Position numbers and translations under genes: made by a program. 64,000 nt of DNA, from NCBI GenBank assembly GCA_903887325.1, contig CAISPG010000132.1:1-64000 (forward strand). Reading direction: 5' to 3'. How positions within the stretch are numbered: position 1 is the stretch's first letter; every line of letters begins with the position of its first letter. A model generated the notes under the pieces. The model searched no databases, was not told the origin of the DNA, and saw only the letters and a list, made by a program, of their open reading frames with translations. Shown here one piece after another: positions 1 through 8,814 of the stretch. This stretch comes from an uncultured Burkholderiales bacterium (GTDB taxonomy: Bacteria; Pseudomonadota; Gammaproteobacteria; Burkholderiales; Burkholderiaceae_C).

Positions 1-326
1 AAACCGTCCTCTTCATCCACAAGCAATACTTCTTCAACGACAGGTTTGGGTGTGCGCTTACCGTGGGTGGTGATGATTTCCACATACACCTGCACGGCCT
101 GTTCTTTGGCGGCGGCGTCAATCGAAGGAATAACAGCTGACAAATGCACTGTCTCAGCAGTTTCAGTACTCAGACCGAATTTGCAGTCAAAGTCCCAGAA
201 ATCCACGCCCTCAGGCAAAGGCCGACGGCGCTCGCGCTTCAAATATTTGCGCACATCGTGTTTCACTGCGTCCAACACCCTGTCCGGGTGACGTCCTTGT
301 GCTTGTAACGGATAAGTTTTTCTCAT
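1..326 (-). CDS. DUF6172-like hypothetical protein (3' end outside window)
   Basis: Reverse-strand ORF from ATG at 326 (MRKTYPLQAQGRHPDRVLDAVKHDVRKYLKRERRRPLPEGVDFWDFDCKFG...), open to the window edge. Confidence 0.6.
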   Translation of the reverse strand, partial: MRKTYPLQAQGRHPDRVLDAVKHDVRKYLKRERRRPLPEGVDFWDFDCKFGLSTETAETVHLSAVIPSIDAAAKEQAVQVYVEIITTHGKRTPKPVVEEVLLVDEEDG

Positions 327-434
327 GCAGTCGATTATGCGGCCTGAATCAAGCGCGTTGCGGCTGCGCCTAGCCGTGAAAGCCGATGCAAAGCAGCGGG
401 ATAATCCAATCATTCATATTTTCAGGCCAAGCCC

Positions 435-812
435 ATGTCTGCTGTCATTGCCATTTGTATAGGAGCCTGTGTCGGTGCGTTGGCGCGCTGGCAACTAGGC
501 GTGCACTTTAACCAGAACGCAACCTTGCCTTGGGGGACTTTGTATGCCAATTTGATAGGCGGTTACCTCATCGGTGTGTGCGTGGCCGTGTTCAACAACC
601 TGCCCGAGCTCGACCCTGTGTGGCGACTGCTGCTGGTCACCGGGTTTCTGGGCGCACTCACTACCTTCTCTTCGTTCAGCAGCGAGGTCGTGCAAATGCT
701 GCTTGGCTCGCGCTTCGGTCTGGCATTGCTGACAGCCGGCTTGCATTTGTTCGGCTCTTTGCTATGCACGTTGGCCGGGATCAAAACCATAGGGTTATTC
801 TGGGCGCGGTAA
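435..812 (+). CDS. crcB: CrcB/Fluc-type fluoride channel
   Basis: 125 aa, GALARWQLG... WGTLYANLIGGYLIG... GFLGALTTFSSFSSE motifs typical of CrcB. Confidence 0.9.
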   Translation: MSAVIAICIGACVGALARWQLGVHFNQNATLPWGTLYANLIGGYLIGVCVAVFNNLPELDPVWRLLLVTGFLGALTTFSSFSSEVVQMLLGSRFGLALLTAGLHLFGSLLCTLAGIKTIGLFWAR

Positions 813-849
813 GCCGGTTGTCAGCGCCATCCGTGACGTTGTGCTTTCA

Positions 850-1938
850 ATGAACAGCCACACCCTCTCCGTCAATCGTTTGAATCAGATCGAGCAAGCC
901 CGCCTTAATGTGATGAACGAAGGCGCTTTTGCTTCGCCATGGCTGTCCGACTGGATCAGCCAAAGCTGGCAACGCTGTCTGCAACTAGGTATGCAACCCC
1001 ATTACGAGGTCGGCTTTGCCCCTTTGTCGCAAGCACAGATCAACCGCACCCTAGACCGGAACCACGACTTTGTGCAAGCTGCCCGGCCTGAACTTGAGCG
1101 GCTTGGACGCGCCATCGCAGGCACTTCTTTTTTTGCACTGATCACCGACGCCCAAGGCGTGGTTGTCGATGTCGGCGGCGGCATTGACAGGCATGACAAA
1201 CGCATAGATGCCATTGCACGCATAGGTATCGATTTGAGCGAGCAAGCTGTAGGCACCACCGCCATCAGCGCGGCTTTGAGTACCCAAAAACCGGTGTGGC
1301 TGCACCGGGGCGAACATTTTTTCAAAGACACTTCTGTTTACAGTTGCGCCGGTGCACCTTTGTGGAATGGTCAGGGAGAATGCATAGGCATGCTCGACCT
1401 GACCGGTGTCATGAGCCAGGAACGACCGGAGTTGATGCATCTGGCCGCCTTATCGGCTTGCAGCATCAGCAATGCCTTGTTGCTGCGCCAAGCTCACCAT
1501 GTATTGTTGCGCCTGAACTGGCCGGGTCGCTTAACGGGTGACGACCATGACGGCTTGCTTTTGCTTGACGAAGAAGGCCGCGTGCTGGGGGCCAATCTGC
1601 CGGCCCGCGAGATGCTAAACCTCGTCAAACACACTCATCCTCACGCCAGCGACTTGTTTGCCATTCCCATGGGCTTGTTGTTTGATGCAGCCACCCACGC
1701 CAACACCATGGAAGTCCCCTTGTGGTCGGGCCTGCATCTTCACATCAAAGCCGGTTTGCAAGATACTTGCCAATATGCGTCACAACCGGCTACTACTGGT
1801 GCGCTGCACCAAATTCAATCGGCCGTGATCAATAAGGCGATAGCCCACTCTAAAGGCAATGTGGCGCAGGCCGCCAAGGCACTGGGCATCAGCCGCGCCA
1901 CCCTGTACCGGAAATTGGCGCGCAAAACCAGTCACTAA
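850..1938 (+). CDS. GAF-domain / Fis-type HTH transcriptional regulator (AcoR-like, no AAA+ domain visible)
   Basis: AcoR-like N-terminus (SWQRCLQLGM...), GAF-like region, C-terminal Fis HTH (GNVAQAAKALGISRATLYRKLAR); no GAFTGA or Walker motifs. Confidence 0.7.
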   Translation: MNSHTLSVNRLNQIEQARLNVMNEGAFASPWLSDWISQSWQRCLQLGMQPHYEVGFAPLSQAQINRTLDRNHDFVQAARPELERLGRAIAGTSFFALITDAQGVVVDVGGGIDRHDKRIDAIARIGIDLSEQAVGTTAISAALSTQKPVWLHRGEHFFKDTSVYSCAGAPLWNGQGECIGMLDLTGVMSQERPELMHLAALSACSISNALLLRQAHHVLLRLNWPGRLTGDDHDGLLLLDEEGRVLGANLPAREMLNLVKHTHPHASDLFAIPMGLLFDAATHANTMEVPLWSGLHLHIKAGLQDTCQYASQPATTGALHQIQSAVINKAIAHSKGNVAQAAKALGISRATLYRKLARKTSH

Positions 1939-2001
1939 GCTTACTCAGAACTGTCTTGCTGGCGCATAGAATGCCCGCTTGCCTATTCTCCGGAGCCTGA
2001 C

Positions 2002-2607
2002 ATGCAGGGATTGCTGAAATTTTCGAACGGTGTTGACCGCTTCAACACCTGGATCAACAAATACGTCATCTGGCTGATTTTGGGCGCTACCCTGATCAGT
2101 GCCATCAACGCCTTGGTGCGCAAAATCTTCAACAACAGCTCGAATGCTTTTCTTGAAGTCCAATGGTATTTGTTTGCGGCGTCTTTTTTGCTGGCATCGT
2201 GTTACACCTTGCTGCAAAACGAACACGTCAAGATCGATGTGATTTATTCACGCTTTGACCGTACCACTCAAACCAAAATAGATATTTTCGGATTTGCGTT
2301 TTTCATGTTACCCATGTGCACGGCGGTGATGTGGTTCGGCGTTCCGTTTTTCTGGAAAGGTTTGATGACCGGCGAAATGTCCTCGAATGCCGGTGGCCTG
2401 ATCCGCTGGCCGGTGTACGCCATGATCCCCTTGGGATTCGGCTTGCTGTGGTTGCAAGGCGCTTCTGAATTGATCAAACGCATCGCATTTTTAAAAGGCC
2501 TGATCGCCGACCCGACCCTCAAGGCCGGTGAAAAATCTGCTGAAGAAGAGCTTGCCGAAGAAATCCGCAAACTCGCCGAAGCTAAAGCCCAACAATCCAA
2601 AGCCTGA
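2002..2607 (+). CDS. TRAP transporter small permease (DctQ family)
   Basis: Four hydrophobic segments, EVQWYLFAASFLLASCYTLLQNEHVKIDVIYSRF motif of DctQ. Confidence 0.9.
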   Translation: MQGLLKFSNGVDRFNTWINKYVIWLILGATLISAINALVRKIFNNSSNAFLEVQWYLFAASFLLASCYTLLQNEHVKIDVIYSRFDRTTQTKIDIFGFAFFMLPMCTAVMWFGVPFFWKGLMTGEMSSNAGGLIRWPVYAMIPLGFGLLWLQGASELIKRIAFLKGLIADPTLKAGEKSAEEELAEEIRKLAEAKAQQSKA

Positions 2608-2623
2608 GCCGGGAACACACATC

Positions 2624-4390
2624 ATGGAATTTTTCATTCACAACCTGGCCCCGATCATGTTTTTGGGGCTGATCGTTTTCCTGTTACTGGGTTTTCCTGT
2701 TGCTTTCAGCCTGGGCGCCTGCGGTTTGTTTTTCGGCTTTGTCGGTATTGAACTCGGCGTGTTGCCCGAGGCGCTCTTGCAAGCTTTGCCACTGCGCATC
2801 TTCGGCATCATGCAAAACGACACGCTGCTGGCGATTCCGTTTTTCACCCTCATGGGTTTGATTCTGGAACGCTCGGGCATGGCAGAAGACCTGCTCGACA
2901 CCATCGGTCAGTTGTTTGGTCCGGTGCGCGGCGGTCTGGCGTTTGCCGTGATTTTTGTTGGCGCATTGCTGGCGGCCACCACCGGCGTGGTGGCGGCTTC
3001 AGTCATCTCCATGGGTTTGATTTCCCTGCCTATCATGCTGCGTTATGGCTATGACCGCCGGATCGCTTCCGGTGTGATCGCGGCATCCGGCACGCTGGCG
3101 CAAATCATCCCGCCTTCGCTGGTGCTGATCATTCTGGCCGACCAACTTGGACGCAGCGTTGGCGAAATGTACAAAGGCGCTTTCATCCCGGGTTTTGCAT
3201 TAACTGGTTTGTATGTGGCCTTCATCATTGGTGTGGCCATCTTCCGTCCGCAATGGGTGCCTGCGCTTCCACTGTCAGCCCGCACCATCCGCGAGGACAA
3301 CGGTAAGAACGGTTTGCTTTCATTGCTGTTTCTCACCATTTTGTGCACCGCATCCGCGTTTTATCTGGCGCACAGTTACCCGCTGATTGTGGATTTCTTC
3401 AAAGGCAGCTCCGGCTCTAACCCGCCAGCAGATGAGACCATTGTGGTGTCCTTGTGTGCCGGTGTGATGTTGGCCTTTGTGTTGGCGGTGCTGAACAAAA
3501 CAGCGCGTCTGGGACTGCTGTCCAACATGGCTGAGCGTGTCACCTTTGTGTTGATCCCGCCCTTGCTGCTGATCTTCCTGGTGCTGGGCACAATTTTTCT
3601 GGGCATTGCCACCCCTACCGAAGGCGGTGCCATGGGTGCACTGGGAGCCATCATCATGGCAACGGTGCGCGGTCGACTCAGCTACTCGCTGCTGCATCAG
3701 GCGCTCACCTCGACCACCAAGCTGGCCAGTTTTGTGGTGTTCATTTTGATTGGCTCCACCTGTTTCAGCCTGGTGTTTCAAGGCGTGGACGGTCCGAAAT
3801 GGGTGGAACACCTGTTGGGTGATTTACCCGGCGGACAACTGGGCTTTTTGATCGTCACCAACCTGTTGATTTTCGTACTGGCCTTCTTTCTGGACTTCTT
3901 TGAACTCGCCTTCATCGTGGTGCCGTTGCTGGGACCGGTGGCTGAAAAACTTGGTATTGACCTGATCTGGTTCGGCGTGCTGCTCGGTGTGAACATGCAA
4001 ACCTCGTTCATGCACCCGCCGTTTGGATTTGCGCTGTTCTATCTGCGCAGTGTGGCTCCCATCAAAGCCTATTTTGACAAGCCCACGCAAAAAGAAATTC
4101 CCCCCGTCACCACCATGCAAATCTACTGGGGCGCAGTGCCTTTTGTGATCATTCAAATCATCATGGTCGGCTTGATCATCGCCTTCCCCGGCATCGTTTC
4201 CAGCGGCCTGGACAAAGAAGAAGGTCTGAATGCGGAGCAGGTGCAACTCGAAATGATGAACGCCACGCACGACGGCGACCCGGTGGCTGACCCTGCGGCG
4301 CAACCCGGCGCTGAGACAGAAGCCAAACCGGAAGACGACCCTATGAAGATGATGCAGGAGTCCATGAATAAGGAAGCCGACAAGAAGTAA
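2624..4390 (+). CDS. TRAP transporter large permease (DctM family)
   Basis: DctM-type protein with RSGMAEDLLDTIGQLFGPVRGGLAFAVIFVGALLAATTGVVAASV and PTEGGAMGALGA; ATG at 2624. Confidence 0.92.
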   Translation: MEFFIHNLAPIMFLGLIVFLLLGFPVAFSLGACGLFFGFVGIELGVLPEALLQALPLRIFGIMQNDTLLAIPFFTLMGLILERSGMAEDLLDTIGQLFGPVRGGLAFAVIFVGALLAATTGVVAASVISMGLISLPIMLRYGYDRRIASGVIAASGTLAQIIPPSLVLIILADQLGRSVGEMYKGAFIPGFALTGLYVAFIIGVAIFRPQWVPALPLSARTIREDNGKNGLLSLLFLTILCTASAFYLAHSYPLIVDFFKGSSGSNPPADETIVVSLCAGVMLAFVLAVLNKTARLGLLSNMAERVTFVLIPPLLLIFLVLGTIFLGIATPTEGGAMGALGAIIMATVRGRLSYSLLHQALTSTTKLASFVVFILIGSTCFSLVFQGVDGPKWVEHLLGDLPGGQLGFLIVTNLLIFVLAFFLDFFELAFIVVPLLGPVAEKLGIDLIWFGVLLGVNMQTSFMHPPFGFALFYLRSVAPIKAYFDKPTQKEIPPVTTMQIYWGAVPFVIIQIIMVGLIIAFPGIVSSGLDKEEGLNAEQVQLEMMNATHDGDPVADPAAQPGAETEAKPEDDPMKMMQESMNKEADKK

Positions 4391-4460
4391 AGTGCCTGAC
4401 AGATCTGCCCGCCGGGTCTGTCAGCGTTGATTAAGTCTTTAAATATTTACTGCCATCAAT

Positions 4461-4497
4461 AAAAAAGCCCCGCAATTTGAGGTTGCGGGGCTTTTTT
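4461..4497 (+). terminator. Rho-independent terminator (probably bidirectional)
   Basis: aaaaaagccccgcaatttgaggttgcggggctttttt: GC-rich stem flanked by A and T tracts between convergent genes. Confidence 0.9.
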
Positions 4498-4512
4498 CAT
4501 GCAAACCTCAAT

Positions 4513-5592
4513 TCAGAGTTTCACGCCTTGCATGTAGCGGTCAAACGTGGCTTCGGAGAAGCGGAACCACAGGTTTTGCTCTTTGCGGAACGCAGAGTAA
4601 TCGGCGTAAACCTTTTTCCAGTTCGGATTCTTGGCGCTAAGTTCGTCGTACAAGGCCATGGCTTCTTTGAAGGCGATGTCCATGACATCCTTGGGGAAGG
4701 GCAGCACTTTGGTTTTGCTGCCCACCAATTGCATCAAAGCACCCGGATTGCGCGCATCGTATTTGGCCTGACAGTCCACGTGGACAAATGCGGAGGCGCA
4801 TTCAATGATGGACTTGTTGACAGCCGACAAACTGTTGTAGGCCTTGTCATTGATGAAGAAGTCCAGCTCGGGACCACCCTCCCACCAGCCAGGGTAGTAG
4901 TAGAACGGCGCGACTTTGTTAAAGCCAAGTTTCTGGTCGTCATACGGGCCTATCCACTCGGCTGCGTCGATGGTGCCTTTTTCCAGCGCCTGGTAAATCT
5001 CGCCGCCGGGAATGTTTTGCGGCACGCCGCCCATGCGCTCAATCACTTTGCCGGCAAAACCGCCAACGCGGAATTTCAAGCCTTTCATGTCGGAAATCGA
5101 TTTGACTTCCTTGCGGAACCAGCCACCCATTTGCGCGCCGGTGTTACCGCCGGGGAAATTGACGATGTTGTACTGCTTGTAAAACTCGCGCATCAGCTTC
5201 ATGCCGTTGCCCTGGAACATCCAGGCCGTCATCTGGCGGCTGTTCAAACCGAAAGGCACGGCGCATCCGAGTGCAAATGTTTCGTCTTTACCGAAAAAGT
5301 AATAGGGCGAGGTGTGCGCCATTTCAACTGTGCCGTTTTGCACGCCGTCAACCACGCCGAAGGGAGGCATGAGTTCACCGGCAGCGTGGGTAGAGATGAC
5401 GAATTTGCCGCCGCTTAATTCGCTGACTTTTTTGGCAAAAGTTTCAGCTGAACCGTAAATGGTGTCCAGTGATTTGGGAAAGCTGGACGCGAGACGCCAG
5501 CGAATGGCTTCCTGAGCGTGTACCGCAGGCGCTATGCCTGTGGCAAGTACGCCGGCAATGCCTGCATTTTTAAGTGCGGAACGACGATCCAT
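4513..5592 (-). CDS. TRAP transporter substrate-binding protein (DctP family)
   Basis: Signal peptide MDRRSALKNAGIAGVLATGIAPAVHAQ; DctP-like body (GGNTGAQMGGWFRKEVKSISDMKGLKFRVGG). Confidence 0.9.
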   Translation of the reverse strand: MDRRSALKNAGIAGVLATGIAPAVHAQEAIRWRLASSFPKSLDTIYGSAETFAKKVSELSGGKFVISTHAAGELMPPFGVVDGVQNGTVEMAHTSPYYFFGKDETFALGCAVPFGLNSRQMTAWMFQGNGMKLMREFYKQYNIVNFPGGNTGAQMGGWFRKEVKSISDMKGLKFRVGGFAGKVIERMGGVPQNIPGGEIYQALEKGTIDAAEWIGPYDDQKLGFNKVAPFYYYPGWWEGGPELDFFINDKAYNSLSAVNKSIIECASAFVHVDCQAKYDARNPGALMQLVGSKTKVLPFPKDVMDIAFKEAMALYDELSAKNPNWKKVYADYSAFRKEQNLWFRFSEATFDRYMQGVKL

Positions 5593-5632
5593 AGGAACTC
5601 CAATCAAACAAGGGATGAATTCAAAAATTCTA

Positions 5633-7531
5633 TCAGCCGACCAGTTTCAAACCTTTGGCGGCAGTGATAACTTCCGCAGTGATGATAGGGGAAAAACGCT
5701 GACTAATTGAATGCTCTATACCGGCGGCATCCAGGCCAAGTTGCGAAAGAATTTTGACAGGGTCGCCGTGCTCAGTGAACACATCGGGTACGCCAAGTCG
5801 CAACACAGGCAGAGTGATACCGGCATCCTGCAAGGCTTCCAGCACAGCAGAACCGGCCCCGCCCATCAAGGCACCCTCTTCCACGGTGACCAGCGCTTTG
5901 TGAGAGGACGCGATTTGCAGCAGCAACTCTGTGTCCAGCGGCTTGGCCCAGCGCATATTGACAACCGTGGCGTTCAGGTTTTGTGCCGCTTGCAAAGCCG
6001 GGTAAAGCATGGTGCCGAAAGCGAGAATGGCTACGCCCTGGCCTTGTTTGCGGATTTCAGCTTTGCCAAAAGGCAGCGTGGGCAAGCCTGCGGACATAAG
6101 TGTACCCGCGCCTGATCCACGCGGATAACGAACCGCGACGGTGTGATCTTGGGCATAGGCCGTGCTGAGCAACATGCGGCATTCGTTTTCGTCGGCCGGA
6201 CAGGCAATGCTGACTTGCGGAATACAGCGCAAAAAGGCAATGTCGTACAAGCCTGCGTGGGTGGGTCCATCGGCGCCGACGATACCGGCGCGGTCCAGCG
6301 CCAGCACCATGGGCAGTTTTTGCAAAGCCACGTCGTGTATTAACTGGTCATAGGCACGCTGCAAAAATGTGGAATAAATGGCAACCACCGGCTTCAAACC
6401 TTCGCAGGCCAGACCGGCGGCAAAGGTCAGAGCGTGCTGTTCCGCGATGCCGACATCATGGTAGCGCTCGGGAAAACGCCGGTGGAATTCAACCATGCCC
6501 GAGCCTTCGCGCATGGCAGGTGTGATGGCCACGAGTTTCGGGTCATGAGCGGCCATGTCGCACAACCAATTGCCAAACACCTGGCTGAACGTTTGTTTGG
6601 GTGTAGTTGTAGGAGGAACCAGCCCGATCTTGGGATCGAATTTTCCCGGGCCATGGTAGGCAATAGGGTCGGCTTCGGCCAGCTTGTAGCCCTGGCCTTT
6701 ACGGGTAACCACGTGCAAGAACTGCGGCCCGTTCAAATTTTTGATGTTCTGCAACGTAGGAATCAGCGCGTCTAAATCATGGCCATCGATAGGCCCAATG
6801 TAGTTGAAACCGAATTTTTCAAACAAAGTGGCAGGCAGAATCAAGCCTTTGGTCTGGTGCTCAAGCCGACGCGCCAACTCAAACAACGGTGGCGCGTTTT
6901 TCAAAACTTGGCGACTCACCTCTTTGGCGGCGGTGTAAAAACGACCGCTCATCAATTGCGCCAGATAGCGGTTCAGCGCACCGACCGGCGGGCTGATGGA
7001 CATGTCGTTGTCGTTCAGTATGACCAGCATGTTGCAATCTGACACACCTGCGTTATTCATGGCTTCAAATGCCATACCGGCGGTCATGGCGCCGTCGCCG
7101 ATGATGGCCACACTGTGTCTTTGCTCACCTTTTTGCTTTGCCGCCATGGCCATGCCCAAGGCGGCGGAAATGCTGGTGGATGAATGCGCGGTACCGAAGT
7201 GGTCGAATTCGCTTTCATCGCGCTTGGGGAAACCGGCGACACCACCTAGTTGACGCAGACTGCCCATGCGATCGCGGCGGCCGGTGAGGATTTTGTGCGG
7301 GTAGGTCTGGTGACCGACGTCCCAAACGAAGCGGTCATGCGGGGTGTTAAACACGTAATGCAGGGCAACCGTCAATTCCACCGTACCCAGGTTGGAGCTG
7401 AAATGCCCGCCGGTCTTGCCCACGCTTTCAATCAGGAAATGGCGCAACTCGTCTGCCAGTACTGGCAATTGTTGCGGGGACAGTCGCCGTACATCCGCCG
7501 GTGATTGGATACTGTCTAACAATGGGGTCAT
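5633..7531 (-). CDS. dxs: 1-deoxy-D-xylulose-5-phosphate synthase
   Basis: 632 aa; DXS hallmarks [62 protein letters not shown]-like. Confidence 0.97.
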   Translation of the reverse strand: MTPLLDSIQSPADVRRLSPQQLPVLADELRHFLIESVGKTGGHFSSNLGTVELTVALHYVFNTPHDRFVWDVGHQTYPHKILTGRRDRMGSLRQLGGVAGFPKRDESEFDHFGTAHSSTSISAALGMAMAAKQKGEQRHSVAIIGDGAMTAGMAFEAMNNAGVSDCNMLVILNDNDMSISPPVGALNRYLAQLMSGRFYTAAKEVSRQVLKNAPPLFELARRLEHQTKGLILPATLFEKFGFNYIGPIDGHDLDALIPTLQNIKNLNGPQFLHVVTRKGQGYKLAEADPIAYHGPGKFDPKIGLVPPTTTPKQTFSQVFGNWLCDMAAHDPKLVAITPAMREGSGMVEFHRRFPERYHDVGIAEQHALTFAAGLACEGLKPVVAIYSTFLQRAYDQLIHDVALQKLPMVLALDRAGIVGADGPTHAGLYDIAFLRCIPQVSIACPADENECRMLLSTAYAQDHTVAVRYPRGSGAGTLMSAGLPTLPFGKAEIRKQGQGVAILAFGTMLYPALQAAQNLNATVVNMRWAKPLDTELLLQIASSHKALVTVEEGALMGGAGSAVLEALQDAGITLPVLRLGVPDVFTEHGDPVKILSQLGLDAAGIEHSISQRFSPIITAEVITAAKGLKLVG

Positions 7532-7593
7532 CTGGCCTTCTCCTGCATTGCATGCCTCAAAGGCAAGGGTCGCTTATTCATTAGCTTAGGTGT

Positions 7594-7611
7594 GTCAACT
7601 GAAGTTGACAA
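7594..7611. promoter_or_regulatory. PpsR/CrtJ-type palindrome upstream of dxs
   Basis: TGTCAACTGAAGTTGACA matches TGT-N12-ACA. Confidence 0.8.
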
Positions 7612-7613
7612 TA

Positions 7614-7628
7614 AGGGGTTTACCCTTA
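7614..7628. promoter_or_regulatory. AGGG-N4-CCCT dyad upstream of dxs
   Basis: AAGGG-GTTA-CCCTT beside the PpsR site; same pattern near the other PpsR sites. Confidence 0.45.
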
Positions 7629-7644
7629 GAAGCATAACAGCAAT

Positions 7645-7674
7645 AAAAAACCCCTGGAGCAAAAGCCACAGGGG
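7645..7674 (-). terminator. Rho-independent terminator downstream of the HiPIP gene
   Basis: Minus strand CCCCTGTGGCTTTTGCTCCAGGGGTTTTTTATTG. Confidence 0.85.
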
Positions 7675-7707
7675 TCGGAACCGGCTGAACGCGGATGAAA
7701 ACGGCGA

Positions 7708-8013
7708 TCAGGCTTTTTTCGCGTAAGCGCTGCACCAACCGGTGGCGGCTACTTGCTTGCCAGCAAACAGAGGGCAGGCACCTGCTTTGTCACCGGCCTT
7801 GCCTTGGAACAAAGCGCAATTGGCGCAGCATTGCTCAGGCTTGTGGGTGGCGTACTTTTTGCCATCAACTTTGGTGGTGTCAGCTTTGTAACCCAGTGCG
7901 GAAGCTTGTGCATCCTTTTCGTCAACCAGGGCCTGGGCAAACACTTGGCCGCCGGCCAACATGGCAGCGCTGCCCAAACTGAGTTGAATTACAAATTCGC
8001 GACGATTGGTCAT
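7708..8013 (-). CDS. High-potential iron-sulfur protein (HiPIP)
   Basis: Signal peptide MTNRREFVIQLSLGSAAMLAGGQVFAQ and Cys pattern CCANCALFQGKAGDKAGACPLFAGKQVAATGWCSAY. Confidence 0.92.
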   Translation of the reverse strand: MTNRREFVIQLSLGSAAMLAGGQVFAQALVDEKDAQASALGYKADTTKVDGKKYATHKPEQCCANCALFQGKAGDKAGACPLFAGKQVAATGWCSAYAKKA

Positions 8014-8139
8014 AAAAATCTCCGATAAAGAATGAAACCCCTGTGGGGGGTGCTTAGCCCTGTATTCTTGCCTATACGGGGACATGGGTATTCAACGCAT
8101 GTCAGATACCCCAGGTTGACGCTCAGGTAAAGAAGCGTT

Positions 8140-8706
8140 TCAAGAGCCAAATGGCCCGTTCAACGCAATGGTGGTGTGGTTCAGCACGCCGGCAATAGTG
8201 ACCCACAGCAAATACGGCGACAGCAGCCAGGCTGACAGGCGGCGGTAGGGATGAATGAATACCATCAGAAACACAATACTTTGCCAAATAAATAAGAGCT
8301 CGATCATGGACCAGTCAGGCCGGTGCGATTTAAAGTAAAGCTGGCTCCAGAAAACATTGAAAAAGGCGTTCAAGGCCAATAGGCAAAGCCACGTGATCCG
8401 CTGTCTGCGGCCCGGGCAAGCGTGCCAGCCCAGCCAGGCGCAAATGGCTACGAGGGTGAATATGACCGACCAGATCAGCCCGAAAGCCGGATCCGGCGGT
8501 TTCCAGGCAGGTTGCTTCAAAGCAAAGTACCAAGCGTCCAGCACGGTCAAGGAACCGCCTATACCGGCAACTGCAAAACTCAGCGCTAAAGACACAAGCA
8601 GACTGCGCCAATTTTGTTTAACCGAGGGCAAGGCTGAAACCCGGGAGTCCAAAAGTTGCTCAGACCCCACTGAGTCTGGCTGAACGGGTTGTTTTTTGGA
8701 AATCAA
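8140..8706 (-). CDS. tspO: TspO/MBR (CrtK) family protein
   Basis: GGSLTVLDAWYFALKQPAWKPPDPAFGLIWSVIF... WSQLYFKSHRPDWSMIELLF; TTG start at 8706 uncertain. Confidence 0.85.
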   Translation of the reverse strand: MISKKQPVQPDSVGSEQLLDSRVSALPSVKQNWRSLLVSLALSFAVAGIGGSLTVLDAWYFALKQPAWKPPDPAFGLIWSVIFTLVAICAWLGWHACPGRRQRITWLCLLALNAFFNVFWSQLYFKSHRPDWSMIELLFIWQSIVFLMVFIHPYRRLSAWLLSPYLLWVTIAGVLNHTTIALNGPFGS

Positions 8707-8719
8707 GGGTTATCCCTAG
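8705..8719. promoter_or_regulatory. AGGG-N4-CCCT dyad upstream of bchH
   Basis: AAGGG-TTAT-CCCTAG, 27 bp upstream of the PpsR palindrome. Confidence 0.45.
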
Positions 8720-8746
8720 TGATAAATTCGTCTAGACACTTTGTAA

Positions 8747-8764
8747 TGTCAACTTGTATTGACA
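8747..8764. promoter_or_regulatory. PpsR/CrtJ-type palindrome upstream of bchH
   Basis: TGTCAACTTGTATTGACA matches TGT-N12-ACA. Confidence 0.85.
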
Positions 8765-8814
8765 CATTCTGTGTTGCGTACATCTCAACCTTCTTTCAGA
8801 AAAAGCCATCGCGC

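Noticed and set aside
4477-5418. 313-aa plus-strand ORF
   Set aside because: Antisense to the DctP gene, which has signal peptide and family motifs; the plus-strand translation has no recognisable motifs.
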